Assembly: GCA_027924585.1 (NCBI GenBank)
Contig: BSBM01000370.1
Span: forward strand, 28,479,501 to 28,543,500
DNA: 64,000 bases
Source: Larix kaempferi
Lineage: Eukaryota > Streptophyta > Pinopsida > Pinales > Pinaceae
Direction of reading: 5' to 3'
Positions 44,638 to 56,446 of this stretch are shown here, piece by piece (within the stretch, counting starts at the first letter, position 1; every line of letters begins with the position of its first letter). The notes under the pieces are model-generated. The model saw only the letters and a program-made list of their open reading frames with translations, had not been told where the DNA came from and ran no database searches. A program made the translations under genes and the position numbers.

Positions 44638-44693
44638 AACAGTGCTCCATTAAAAACCAAAAACCATAACATTGCTCCCACCTACGGAGATAG

Positions 44694-44885
44694 AACTAGC
44701 TGTGTTAATTCACAGGGATCTGGAATATTATAATAGCTGTGTTGAAAGAAAGTGTTAAAATGACCCTAGGATCTGGAGTATTCAAAAGGAACTAGCTGTG
44801 TAAATTCACAGGGATCTGGAATATTATAATAGCTGAGTTGAAACAAAGTGTTAAAACGACCCTAGTGATTTACATGTTCAATGCA
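44694..44885. repeat. Two-copy tandem duplication, unit 96 bp
   Basis: aactagctgtgt then aattcacagggatctggaat starts at 44694 and 44790. The copies differ at only a few positions. The repeat lies directly upstream of the transposase gene, where its promoter would be. Confidence 0.9.
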
Positions 44886-45770
44886 GGTTCTTGCATAAAA
44901 CTAGATATAGTCTGGCTACTTGAAAACATTATTATTGAAAGACAAGTTTATCTTGAATGCAATACCTGAACTCTGAATGCTGTCTTGAATTAACTCTGCA
45001 ACTGTGTTTTGCTTGAATGCAATGCCTGGACTCTGAAATTTGATGCTTGGAAATAGAGGTGAGTTTAACAAGGTCTGGGAATTTCGAATAGCAGAAAAAT
45101 GAAGTTTGTTTGAAGGTTGTAGTGTCTTTATAGCATTTTGGTGTATGATTTGATTGGCAAGTTTGAGAAGGCATGGATTGCAACTGGCTGGAGTTGGATG
45201 AGTGGCTCAAGATTGACTTGGCCTCGATCCAATGGCCATCAATGGGGCTTTGTCGATCCATGTGCTCTTCGTAATGCCTATGGACATATGCTTCTGTTTG
45301 GTTTTCTGGTTGATTTGATGATTTTAATGGAGTTGGCTGCATTAATTGCATTGATTGGGCTTCTTTGTTGAACAGCAATGCACCTGGAGCTGACACTCAT
45401 TCTCCATTTATTATGCAGGTGACATTTGATAGATGTGTAGGTGGGATGCCTTGGTGGTTAAGTGATTCTCGATGCTGGTCTGGGTGTACTCTGAAGCTTG
45501 TTCGATGGGCTCCATGTGATGGGCAATCCGTCCTTGTAGATTGGGCTGGCTGGGGAGTGATGAGGTCCAATTAGATGTTTGTGTCAGTGCATGTTGGGAT
45601 TTGGAAGGGACATGATGGATTTGATTTTGGTTTTGTCAGGACTGCTCAGCTGTCAACCTTTTGTCCTATAGTTGACAGCTGTGGGCCTACTGTACAGAAT
45701 GACACTTAATGAACTCAAATAGGAAACTTTTTACTTATTTATATAATTATATGTGTTTGACAGTTGGCAT
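44886..45770. other. Flank between the pogo-like element and a LINE
   Basis: No gene is supported. A roughly 60-base unit containing cttgaatgcaat, gcctg or acctg, and actctgaa is repeated near 44953 and 45013. A minus-strand frame at 45396-44932 overlaps this repeat and has no domain. Confidence 0.4.
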
Positions 45771-45779
45771 TTTCTTGAT

Positions 45780-47131
45780 CACGTTTTGGGTTGTAACAGT
45801 CACCGGTTCTATCACCACTACCGGTTCCCGTTCAACTATAGAACTCTCTCCCCTATCTTGAGTCTGGGCGATGCGAGGGTTTCTACCGGCGAAGCGAGGG
45901 TTTCCACAAACGTCTGGGTGAGGGATCGAGGATTGCCTCTGTGGACAACCGGAATAGGTGCCGGAATGTCGATACAAGGATCTAAAATGATTTTTTCTGG
46001 AAGCCGTTGACAACGACATGCTATAAGGGGGTTTTATCACTGTATCAGTGGGTTATAACTCCTTTCCGGCCACTGGAATTCATACACTCCGGTGCGGTTG
46101 GTATCGGCGTGTGGACCACATCACTATCAGCTCTATTATTTCTATTCTGGATGTCGATTGATTCCTAAATGATTTCCCCCTTGTAGTCGCTGTCGTCGTT
46201 GGTATTGGCACTGTGGATAACACATCTGACAGGAAGAACCCGTGACGGCAATTTCATCTCTGGGTGCTGCGTCGTCTGGCTGCCGGAATGGGAGAAAATA
46301 TACCGATCCCCGTTATCCCAACGGATAACAACTTGAACGTCTCAGACTTCATGATTGAAGAGGCCGGTTTATTTAAACCGGATTCATTCTTCAAAAACCA
46401 ACTAAAAGGGAAAAGGGCACTAAACCTAAATAACAGACAGGTGGCGCCTCGTGTCAAGTCGCTTAAGGGACATCTGTCTGTGGGGAGGACACCTGTTGAA
46501 GCTTCGGGTTCGGACCCTTCCGTTGGCAGTGCTAGGGGGTTACCTGGACTGGGTAACAGTGACAAAACTGGGCCATCCTCTCGCGCGGCTAGAAGGTTGA
46601 ATGGGAAATATTTTTGTAAACCTGGGGAGGCCTGGTTAACGATTGGAAGAGATATTGGGCTAGAAGAAATCGTGGAATTTAATATGACAGTGCTGGTTGG
46701 CAAGTTCTCATACCACGCTATGAACCATAGAGATATTGTTAAATGGGTTATGGAGAAGTGGAATCCCATTCTGAATTACACCCCTCAAATTTTCGCATTG
46801 GAGGGACTGTGGCTTTATGGTTCGGGTAGTTTAATGCTGCAGAAATGGCAGACCGATTTTGATCCGGAATCTGCTTCGGTTCGGCTTCGGCATTTGTGGG
46901 TACTCCTTTCTGGACTTCCACTGGCACTTTGGAACCGTGGGTCTTTCGAAGCCATTGGAAATTGTATTGGTCGGTTTCTACATGTTGGTGAGGATCATCT
47001 TAATGGTTTTGATCGCCGTATGGGTCGGGTTCTTGTAGAGGTGGATATTTCTTTGGGCCTTATTGATGTTCTTCACATTAACTAGCGTGGCTGTAAGCTC
47101 TCGCAAATCATAGACTATTGGGGCCAGGGAT
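45780..47131 (+). pseudogene. LINE 5' part with ORF1 (DUF4283), broken
   Basis: ORF1 of a plant L1-like LINE encodes an RNA-binding protein. A likely start is the ATG at 46288 (MGENIPIPVIP). The DUF4283 domain covers about residues 120-245: EAWLTIGRDIGLEEIVEFN, WVMEKWNPIL, LRHLWVLLSGLPLALWN and FEAIGNCIGRFL. The frame stops at a TAG at 47083 where a Trp is expected in the HINWRG-type motif. In the same frame the match continues through RGCKLSQIIDYWGQG to a TGA at about 47131, after which homology is lost before the CCHC knuckle. So a single nonsense codon plus loss of the 3' part inactivate it. The 5' UTR-like sequence upstream suggests the 5' end is retained and the 3' part lost, the reverse of the usual LINE truncation. 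Confidence 0.75.
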
Positions 47132-47297
47132 GATTTTAGGGGCGAAATTTAGCCCAATGGCGAATTTAGAGGGTTTCCAATTTTTTTTAGGGCGAATTTT
47201 TATGTAAAAGAGGTTTTTGAGAATTAATTTTAATAGCCCACTATTTATTGTTTTGTAAATATTCAAAAACTATATAGCCAAAATCGTATTTAGCAGG

Positions 47298-47600
47298 AAT
47301 TTATAGGAGAAATCAGTCGCCCGCGATTTTTGTGGAAGAAATAAGGGAAAATTGATTTTCGCCAGTTTATTTTCCTTGATTTTTCCTTAGATGCACCAGT
47401 CGCCCCCGATTTTTAGGGATGTTGTTTCCTGTAAATTCATTCGCCATGATTTTTGGCATGGCGGTTTTTGGAGCTATTGTTCGCCCTCAATTTATAGCAT
47501 GGGTTTTTTCGGAGCTATGGTTCGCCCTCAATTTCTGGCATGGGTTTTTTTGGAGCTATGGTTCGCCCACAATTTGAGGAAATAGCGGTTTTGGAGTCCA
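47298..47600. repeat. Degenerate tandem repeat, period about 41 bp
   Basis: A unit with tcgccc or ttcgcc, then atttt, then ggcatgggtttttt and ggagctatg, recurs at about 47400, 47440, 47480, 47521 and 47562. The last units are most alike. It directly follows the point where LINE ORF1 homology ends. Confidence 0.75.
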
Positions 47601-47677
47601 ATTCGCCCGCGATTTGGCTGCTAGAGTGCCAATAAAACCCCTAGAATCGCCCATGGCTCATTTTTACTGTTTGTTTC

Positions 47678-47860
47678 AAAGAATCGTGTTACCAGTTTGT
47701 AGCGTGTATCTGGAGGTTTGGCTGTACATTTCAGAAGCAAAGAATCGTGTTACCAGTTTGCAGCGTGTATCTGGAGGTTTGGCTGTACATTTCAGAAGCA
47801 AAGAATCGTGTTACCAGTTTGCAGCGTGTATCTGGAGGTTTGGCTGTACATTTTAGAAGG
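47678..47860. repeat. Three-copy tandem repeat, unit 61 bp
   Basis: gaatcgtgttaccagtttg begins each copy at 47681, 47742 and 47803. The copies are almost identical, with one or two differences, so the expansion is recent. Confidence 0.95.
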
Positions 47861-50065
47861 GTTTCGAGCATTCAAAGGTATGTGCTTTTATCCTCAGTCT
47901 ACCTTTCCCGTAGCACCCTTGGATGTGTCCCTTCATGGCTTCTTGTTGTTTGGGCAATTATCTTTCCGATATATTGGAATTTGTTAGCTAGTTTATGTGT
48001 TTAAGTTCCCAAGTATTCTTTCTTCTCTTAAAATCTCTTTGCTTATTTGGTTGGTATCCTTATCAAGCACATAGACACCAGTGTAAATCAGAGCCTCCTA
48101 TTGAGACAGTAGAAGCCCCCATTGGGATGGCTAATTTATTCCCATTCCGGAACACCTCTCTGAAATGGCGGATAAAGAGCAGTTACCTTCTCGACACCTC
48201 GACCAGTTCTTTGTTTTCACTTGTATGTAACTAGAACTGGGGTTTTTATCCCTGTGTCTGGTTTTTTGTTGTTAAGGTCAATAAGGTCGAGGGTAACATG
48301 TTACAATACAACAGGTTTTGAAACTAGGCACTTAGGTTGGAGTTCAAAGGCATCATGATTATGTTCCATGGAGACGAGCAATGATGGACAACAGACAGTG
48401 GATTTATTGTGTTTAGTTTTATATTTTTATGGTATAAAACATATTTAGATTAGGTTAGGTCACTTAGATCTCTACTCAATTCAAGTTTGAGGCTATCATA
48501 AGTGATTAGATATGAGATTCAATAACAATTGCCTCATCGGTTTACCAATGGGTTTCTACTTCATCATGACTCTACAATACTCCTTTATTTGATGTGAGAG
48601 ATAGCACAAACTCATTTTTACACTATAAGGAATTTCCCTTATAGAACCAAATGTCTTGATTTGAGCTTTGAATCGCTCCATATGCATTAATATATGTTAG
48701 ACAACATGTTGTCACAGGATGTAGCAATCTTTGTATCGGTAGAGAGTGATGATCACTAGACCGGTGAAACCTAGGGACTTTTCCGCAAATTTTCACGCTA
48801 GGGTGGGTCCCCTCTCTTTAGGTTTCTCGGATGCACTAAGAGCATATACAGACTAACCATGGGAGGTGTCCCTATTCAAACTTTCTCAGATACTTTTTGG
48901 TGATCCCATCTTTCTCATAGTATTTGTTGGACTGATTTGTACAAGGAACGGGGCACCTAGAGTTTTAACAAGTGAAAAAAATGGTACGCTAGGGGGATTG
49001 GCTCTAAGGGAAAAATTTAGGTTTATAATGATGAAAGAAACAACCCTTAGACAACCTAATCAAGCAACAAATAGATGGACTAATAATATCTCAATGCACT
49101 TGAACGAAGAAACAACAAAGGCGCAATAGATGTCAAGGTAGGGAAAGCTTCAAGCACATAGACAACCTACAGGGTAAGAGATTTTCCAATTGAAATGGTT
49201 CATTTTGATACCAGTATGGAATCAATTGTAACCATTTAAGGTCTTGTGTAGGGTGCCCTTCCTAGTTAAGCAAGTCCAAGGAGATCCTAGACTCTAAGGC
49301 TCAAAATTATGATTAGACTTGGACTTTATTTTGGGATGCTCTAAGGGGTTTTAGCTATGTAAATTCAAACCAACTTTATAAACCAAATCTAGACAAAAGG
49401 AACAGGGTTCCTAAAGAATATTAAACTCTAGGGATATTTCCAACTCTTAAAATTGTTGATTTAAAGATGAATCTTACTTATAAAGGGTTGAAAATCAATG
49501 TTTCCTTAAGGGTTTGGGAGTTGGGTTGGATTAGAGTAATGTCCTAGCATAAAATAAGTGTGTTTTAAATACAAATCAGATCTGGAAATTACCTAACAAC
49601 AAATAAATACAAGCGCGCAAGGTATTTGAGGGTACCCAAATGGCTGAAATGGACTCTAGAAGACTAGTGCCTATCCCTAGGGTAATTGGAGTCACATATT
49701 ATGTGCTTTCAATGAAAAATATTCCTATGAAACAGACAATAATCTACATCCATAGAAAACAACAAAAATTCTCAAGCATGCAAATCCATAATGAAAACAA
49801 AGCAGTAAAATTTAATGGGTAATTGACTGGAAAATGAAAGAGGTGAGTTGGGGCACTTACCTTGTTCCTGTAGGTTGAGAATGAAGTCGTCTCACCCTCC
49901 TTAGCAATGAGATTTGATGGTTGAACCAGATTTCTCCTCCCCGAGAAATGGTGCACTTGAAGCTATGGATTCTCCCACCTGCAAGAAAGAAAAACCAAGT
50001 TAATGAGTGAAAACTGAAGATAAAACACACACCAACTTGAAACAGCTTGTAGAATGACAAGAATA

Positions 50066-50097
<32 letters not shown>

Positions 50098-51400
50098 AGT
50101 GCTACAAACAAAAAAAACTAAGTAGAAAAAATATGGGTTAGAAATCCCCTTCTCCAAAAAACACCAAGGTGCAATGGGTGTTATTTCTCCTCAATCCTAC
50201 ACTCCAACTTTCCAATGAAAGTTCCAAATAAGTGTACCATCTATATAGATCACCAAAGAAGGAATCAAGGAATAATATTAATCAACATTCAACAAAGAAC
50301 AAGAGAGAAAAATGGATCTACAAATATTGTTTCTATTTCTTTGCCCAAACTACCAAAAATTATTTACAATGGAGATCTCACTCTCTTTTATAGTTAAGAG
50401 GTGAGCAAAATCCCTATCCCATAAGGATGGAGGGACGGGATTAAAACATACATACAAGAGATCAATGGATGAGATTATTTCTCATTTTTCATTTTTTACA
50501 AAGCTGGAAATTGTTGCCAAGTTGAGGGGGGAGAATTGCCTCATTGAGCCCATGTGGATAAATTAAATGCTAAGTTATCACTTATATTACAATGTTGGGT
50601 CCCATAAGGGGCCCCCTTGGTGGTATTTTCCACCACTTACTTCATTACATTGATCAACACTTTAACTTGGATGAAGTGTGCCCCCCTTGGTGACCAGTTT
50701 CCAAATGAAGTGTAAAACATGTCAAAGTGACTAAGAGATGGTGGGTAAATGACTAGGGACATAATCCATCATGACCCAAATCAATACTTTTCCCTTCTGG
50801 TATCTCGTTTCTATACATTTTAAACCATAATCATTTTTTAAATTAAACTTTAGGATATCATTTTAATAATTCACCATTAGTTAGATCTTGGTCTTCCCTT
50901 GCTCAAATTTGAAATATGATACCATAGATGGATTCCTTGACACTAACCATAATGTTAATCAAATGCATGCCAAAAACCAATATGATATGTGATCTACAAA
51001 GCTACTCCAAATAATTAATTAAATACTTGGGAAAATATGCTGAAACTTAGGAAAATTAAGCCATTAATAGCCTATTAATCCAATAATGTTGCAAATCATA
51101 TTTGGATGGGTCCAATTGGCATCCAAAGGATGAAACATGATCAAATGTGACTAGATGAGGATTCCATGCTGCTGATTCGTCTTGTTGACCAAGTCAAATT
51201 GTTAAAAAATTCAAACTTGCTCAAAGTTTGACCATGATGAAATCTTAAATAAGGACCATATAAAGCCAAATGATGATGAAAATTCACTTAATTATGGAAA
51301 ATATCAACAAATAACGAAGTCTAAGATCATATTCTACACAAGTGATCATCTTTTGACTCTTTGCATAACTTATCATCATAGCAAAAAAACATAACAAAAC
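47861..51400. other. Long intergenic stretch, no gene recognised
   Basis: Only short frames without domains occur on either strand. The stretch contains a compound microsatellite at 50065-50098. The region 50560-51400 may contain the beginning of a copia LTR, but I could not define it. Confidence 0.45.
50065..50098. repeat. Compound (TG)n(AG)n microsatellite
   Basis: About seven TG repeats run directly into about nine AG repeats. Confidence 0.95.
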
Positions 51401-51829
51401 ATAAAGTAGAGGTAAATGTATTATATACATATCAATCTCTAGCATAACCATCACAGAGTATTACATAGATCAGCCTTCCTCATGGGTGGAGTGGATGGTC
51501 ATCAAGTCAAGGTTAGTCAAGTGGAGTATTAATCATTGGAAGGCTTAACTTACTCTTGGATAGGAGGGGATATTAGGGTCATATGTGACATTAATTAGTT
51601 TGGAAAACACCAGGGAGCATGGTGTCTGGCACGGATGGATAATGTGCTAGAAGGTGCCCCATTGACTTTATCAAGCTCCCCCTTTATTTAACTTTTCACA
51701 TTTTGCATTCACATTCATTTCACTTTCACATTTGATACTTTTATAATTTGAAGCATTTCTTTATTTCTTTAGATATTTCATTGAAGCACTTTATTTATTT
51801 CCAATCCTTTAGTTGGTTGATGATTGAAA

Positions 51830-51893
51830 GGTTCTGACCTCGGGTTTCCTTCTAGGAAACAGTTCTGACCTCGGGTTTCCTTCTAGGAAACAG
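51830..51893. repeat. Two-copy tandem duplication, unit 31 bp
   Basis: ttctgacctcgggtttcctt is repeated at 31-base spacing inside the presumed copia LTR, about 50 bases before its end. Confidence 0.9.
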
Positions 51894-51938
51894 TTGTTAG
51901 TTCCATTTGATCCCCTCTATTCTCTTGTGATCTCAACA

Positions 51939-51950
51939 TGGTATCAGAGC
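51939..51950 (+). other. Copia primer-binding site; LTR ends at 51938
   Basis: tggtatcagagc is an exact match to the plant initiator-tRNA-Met primer site and directly follows an LTR-like end, ctcaaca. It marks the start of the internal part of a second copia element. The LTR start is not resolved, and no gag or pol of this element was found. Confidence 0.8.
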
Positions 51951-52249
51951 TGGTGTGAACCTTTCCCTACTCATCTCACTACTGGCTAGGGTTTCTTTTT
52001 CTCTGTTCATGCTGGTATTTTTTGAGATTAGATTTTGACATGTGGAAGAGTACCTAACTTGGGGACTTTGGGGGCAGTTTTCATGGTGTATTGTTGGCTG
52101 GACAAAGGTGCCTTATTTACAACTATTTGAGCCTATTTTATGCATTTGTTTCAGAGGTCTTGTCCATAGATTGGAACTGACAGCATTAGGGTTTACCTGC
52201 TGATTAATTTCAGTCATCTTTTCTTGAGCTAATCCAATGCTATGAACCA

Positions 52250-52810
52250 GTGGCATCACTACTTTTTATGAATGTGGAACCAAGGTTTCACGACATCACT
52301 TCTATTCTTATTTCCACCAAGAGTTTCGATATTTTTGGCCTAGTGGCATTGCCCTAAGTGCTGTGGAACTACAGTTTGCAGATCTGATTATTTTCAACAG
52401 CTAATCGAGAGATTTTTGGCTAGTGGCATTGCCCTATGTGCTAGAGAACTAGAGTTTCCAGATCTGATATTTTTAGCAGCGGATCTAGAGATTTTTTCCT
52501 AGTGGCATTACCCAAAGCGCTATGGAACTAGGGTTTCCATTTCTGATTTTATTCAGCAGTCTATCCGAAGATTTTTTACTAGTGCCATTGCCCTAAGGGC
52601 TACAGGATTAGGATTTCCAGAACTGAATTTTTCAGCAGCTGATCTAGAGATTTTTTGGCTGGTAGGATTGTTCTATAGGCTGTGTAACTAAGGTTTCCAA
52701 ATCTAAATTTTTCATCCACTGGTGCAAAAAAAATTTCACTAAAGGGATTGCACTTAGGGCTTCCGAACTAGGGTTTCCAGATCTCTCATTCTGGGTTTTA
52801 AAAGCCCCTA
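52250..52810. repeat. Diverged 80-bp tandem repeat in a copia leader
   Basis: A unit around tagtggcattgcccta, then gaactagggtttccagatctg and tcagcagctgatc, starts near 52340, 52420, 52500, 52580, 52660 and 52740, with a weaker copy near 52250. Spacing stays at 80 bases despite many substitutions. It lies 400 bases after the primer site, in the untranslated leader. Confidence 0.85.
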
Positions 52811-55800
52811 TTTCAAACCCAACACTATCCCTCTTGTTCATTTTTACATAAGATTTTTCTCTCCAGATTGCACTCTTTAGCTAAGGCTTGCACCATCCTA
52901 TTGTAGATTGCATCAGCTGGATACTTGTGTGGTTTTACAATTGTTGTGAAAGTTGACTTTCTGTTGTTGTTCATTGCAAAATGTGAAGATTTCGAAAGAT
53001 TTCAATATGGCCATTAATTGAACAAACCCCAATCGATAACTTATGATTAAAAATTAATTGAAATTTATTTGAATTCTTATGGAAATATCATGTCTCATAA
53101 AATTTATGCACCATTGTGCCAATGTATCCTGCAACTTGCAATATCACCACAATTTGCATTGTCTCATTACCCATAACATCTTAGAAGCTTGCTACAACAT
53201 TTCAACTACCTCTTTCAAACTGTGATCTCGTCACATGTCATCACAAGCTTGGATTGCTTGTGAACAACTACGTAACTTTTAATTATCCATCCTTTATGTG
53301 ATCTCCTTTAGAAAAATTATGTGCTCTAAAGGGATTACATTGTGCTTTACACATAACAAATATAATTGTAAACTAGATATTCACCCTCTTATTTTACATT
53401 TCAATGAGTTTGTTTCTTATAATCCCATTGCCTAAAAAAATGATCCTATTGTTCCTTACACTTGCCTGAAACGATGATCCTCTTGTGTGCCAAAGTATGT
53501 TGCAGGGCTACCAGAACTGCGAGGCATCCATAGAGTAGTCCAATATATGAAGTGTCTACCAATATTGTTCTCACCAAAGATGAAATCGTTTCCAACCAAC
53601 CAAGTTCTATCCATTAAATCAAAAGCTATGTTGAATGTGGTACAAGGTTGAGATTATATTCTGCAATAATAGGCTTTGAATCTCAAACTTCAATTCTCCT
53701 ATTGCTATACTCTTTCAACTTCTTAGCCCCAGAATTCTTAGAGCATGCCCAGATTTAGGGGAAATATGGGTTATTTGCTAGTTTAAAGGGCCCAGAATTG
53801 CTTCCCTTGTCCAAATTCATGCCCATAATTTTTTTAAGTCTCTTTACCACTGATATGATTGTCCAGAAAACACAAAAAATCACTTATTAATGTTGGTTTA
53901 AGGTCCAAAAAAGACCCAGAATTGATGGCAAGGCTTCAGTTGCAATCTGCTTCCAATCTCTACTTAGAATTTCATGAACATATTAGAACTATAGCCTCAA
54001 TAAGACCCAAGTGAACACTTGCAGGGCACATGAGAATGTGAAGTTAAAACATTCTTGAACATATCATATTAAAAAGAATGGAAATTATTGACAGAAATGG
54101 CATTTAAATAGAAAAATATTGAAAGTGGATCATTGAAGGTTAACCCCTATTTGTTTTAGATCATTGTTCACCCTCAAGAAAACATCTTCACTATTCAAAA
54201 TGTAAAGGGTGTGTATCCTATGCATATAAAACATGAGCACGAAAATATTCTTCAATTGTTATGGGTGAGACCCAAACACAACTTACATATTGGCTTGCAG
54301 GACTATGTGGTTTAAAAAGATCATACATTTGAGCATGATAGTCTCAACTCTCTCATCATGAGATTCTGAGAAAATTCTGCTAATGTCAGACTCAAGCAAG
54401 TATTGATTGAACTGCGAGGAGTTTGCTTAATGTCAGATAAAATCTCCCAGTCATCAGAAAATACAGAGAATGATCCAAACAAAAAGGCATTCTCAAGGGA
54501 ATAATTTTGAACCAAAATGAGGGCCATATGGTTAAGGGACATTTTGGCACAACTAAGTCCAAAGGCTATGAAGAAAGAAGCAATATTTTATGACCTAGTA
54601 TTGGGTTAAATTATTAGTCCCATTAAGTATAACTATAGACCATATAGACATCAAGCATGCCTTATACCTCAACATATAATGTTAGAATATAATTTATTAC
54701 ATTTTAGCAGAAATGACACCACTTGAAATCTAATAAGGGTATGTACTTGGGAGTCAAGGACACCATATAGACACATGGAATGACACTTAGGAGTCAAAGA
54801 CACCATAGAGAGGACATGTTTCATGATTGGGGCTCGACTCACCATGTGTAAGTCCTAGAAGGTTAATCTTCCCGTGAAGGAACTTTTTTTCCTTTTCAAC
54901 CATGGTCTATGCCCCTGGACCCATCACGGGTCCCCAAAATGAATTAATCATAGCCATATCCCAATTAGAGGCCAAATATTCCATAGAAAGGTCTTATGTG
55001 GTGTTGCAATGCATATTTCACCACACTTGAGCCAAAGAATATTTGTTAAATGACCAAGGATCTTTTTATACTGTCCTAACCATTATCAAGATGCATACAC
55101 CCATCATTGTTACTAAAAACATTATAATGTCCTTTGGTAAACTATTCATAGTTGAAATATGGCCATGAGATGCAATGCTTTATGGATTTTAGATGTTTTT
55201 AATGGAAAATGAGTCTAAGAAGGATTATTTTGGGAATAACCTCATTATTTTGGGAATATGGCCAGACACTTCAATATTTTCCAGCACTTTGTTTAGTGAT
55301 TGATTCTTGTATTTAAACATTGTTTGTGGTCAGTTTATTGAATCATAATTTAGTTGATTGTTCTTTTATTCTTTCCAGTAAATGAAAAAATGAAAAAGAG
55401 CTTTGTTGTAGAAAGTTTGATTTTATGGCACTTTTGTTTCCTTGTTGCAACCACGCCACACAAAAGCACTACCCTTTTTGAGTAATAACAGCCCTAAAAA
55501 CTTTTTAATAAAATGAAATAGAAACATTTTTCTTTTTTAGGGTACACTACACCAATTAGTTTTGGTTAGGATCTTGAGTTTAAATCACCTTAAACCACTC
55601 AAGATCACACATTACGCAAAAATCGTAGTGAGACTATCACAGGTAAACCCATTTCACTCAAAACTTGCCTGGGATCTATGCAGTAGGTCATTGCGAGATC
55701 AGATTGTTGGGAATACTCCTCCTACTTTCTGTTCGAGCATACGCCAGAATTGGATTGCGTATTGGGGACTCTTTCGAGTTTCGGGCTTAGCTACCCTGCC

Positions 55801-56440
55801 CACGCTTTCTGATTCGACCGGTGACTGTTCCCCCAGGAGTTTTCGGTGTTGTGGTATCCTTAGTATCTGACTCTAGGTTCATACACAGGTGACAGCAGGG
55901 GGTATATCTGCTGTACCTAAGACAGACGTGGGAGGAAATCCCTTGCAGGTCTTTGGGAGGGCGGTTGGGTGATTCCAGCGCTTGCACCCTTAGTCATTGT
56001 ATTGTGGACCCCGGGTAACTGTCTTTCTTCCTTCGTTGATCTGTTCTGGGCCCTCATCATCCCAGACTCTTCTCCAGAAGGCATCTTTGTTTGCCTGGTT
56101 TGTATACTTAGGACTTTTTAGTTGGTGTGCTGTTTGCCCCCTAGTTGTAGTGGCCACCAGGTTCTAGTCTGTTATTTTATATTCATAATCACGGAGAATA
56201 TCACTCAGTCTGGGATTTCACTCAGTTTCATGGGCATGAATATCTAGTTGAGGGGTTCAAGTGCATTTAGATCATATGCTAGAGTCCATATCATGGCATT
56301 GGATACCTCCTAGTTGGGATGATTACTGCTATATTCCAACTATGTTTATAGACTAGAATTGAATCACATACCTAATACTAACATAATAATATATGCTAGT
56401 TATATACTATAATACTTGTAACGAGCCTTACAGATGTTAC
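52811..56440. other. Intergenic or decayed copia interior, no gene recognised
   Basis: A gag gene would be expected after the leader, but no gag-like frame is visible. The GC-richer part 55650-56120 has short open frames without domains. A phrase at 56120-56165 (gtgtgctgtttgccccctag) has a weak echo at 62383-62420. Confidence 0.4.
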
Positions 56441-56446
56441 TTGTGA

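Larger units (their letters stand above)
39001..44680 (-). mobile_element. Pogo/Tigger-like DNA transposon with asymmetric repeat-rich ends
   Basis: The transposase gene (44637-41983, minus) is enclosed by inverted copies of the same 30-base unit: about two units at the right (44628-44678) and about 48 at the left (39001-40480). Reading inward, both ends show ggtttttaatggagcactg then ttatggt. This fits a DNA transposon whose terminal or subterminal repeat has expanded on one side. I could not determine exact ends or a TA target duplication. The 96-base direct repeat at 44694-44885 lies just outside the right end. Confidence 0.65.

Noticed and set aside
56120-56165. Shared element between about 56.1 kb and 62.4 kb
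   Set aside because: Only a short phrase is similar; without an alignment I cannot show that the similarity extends.
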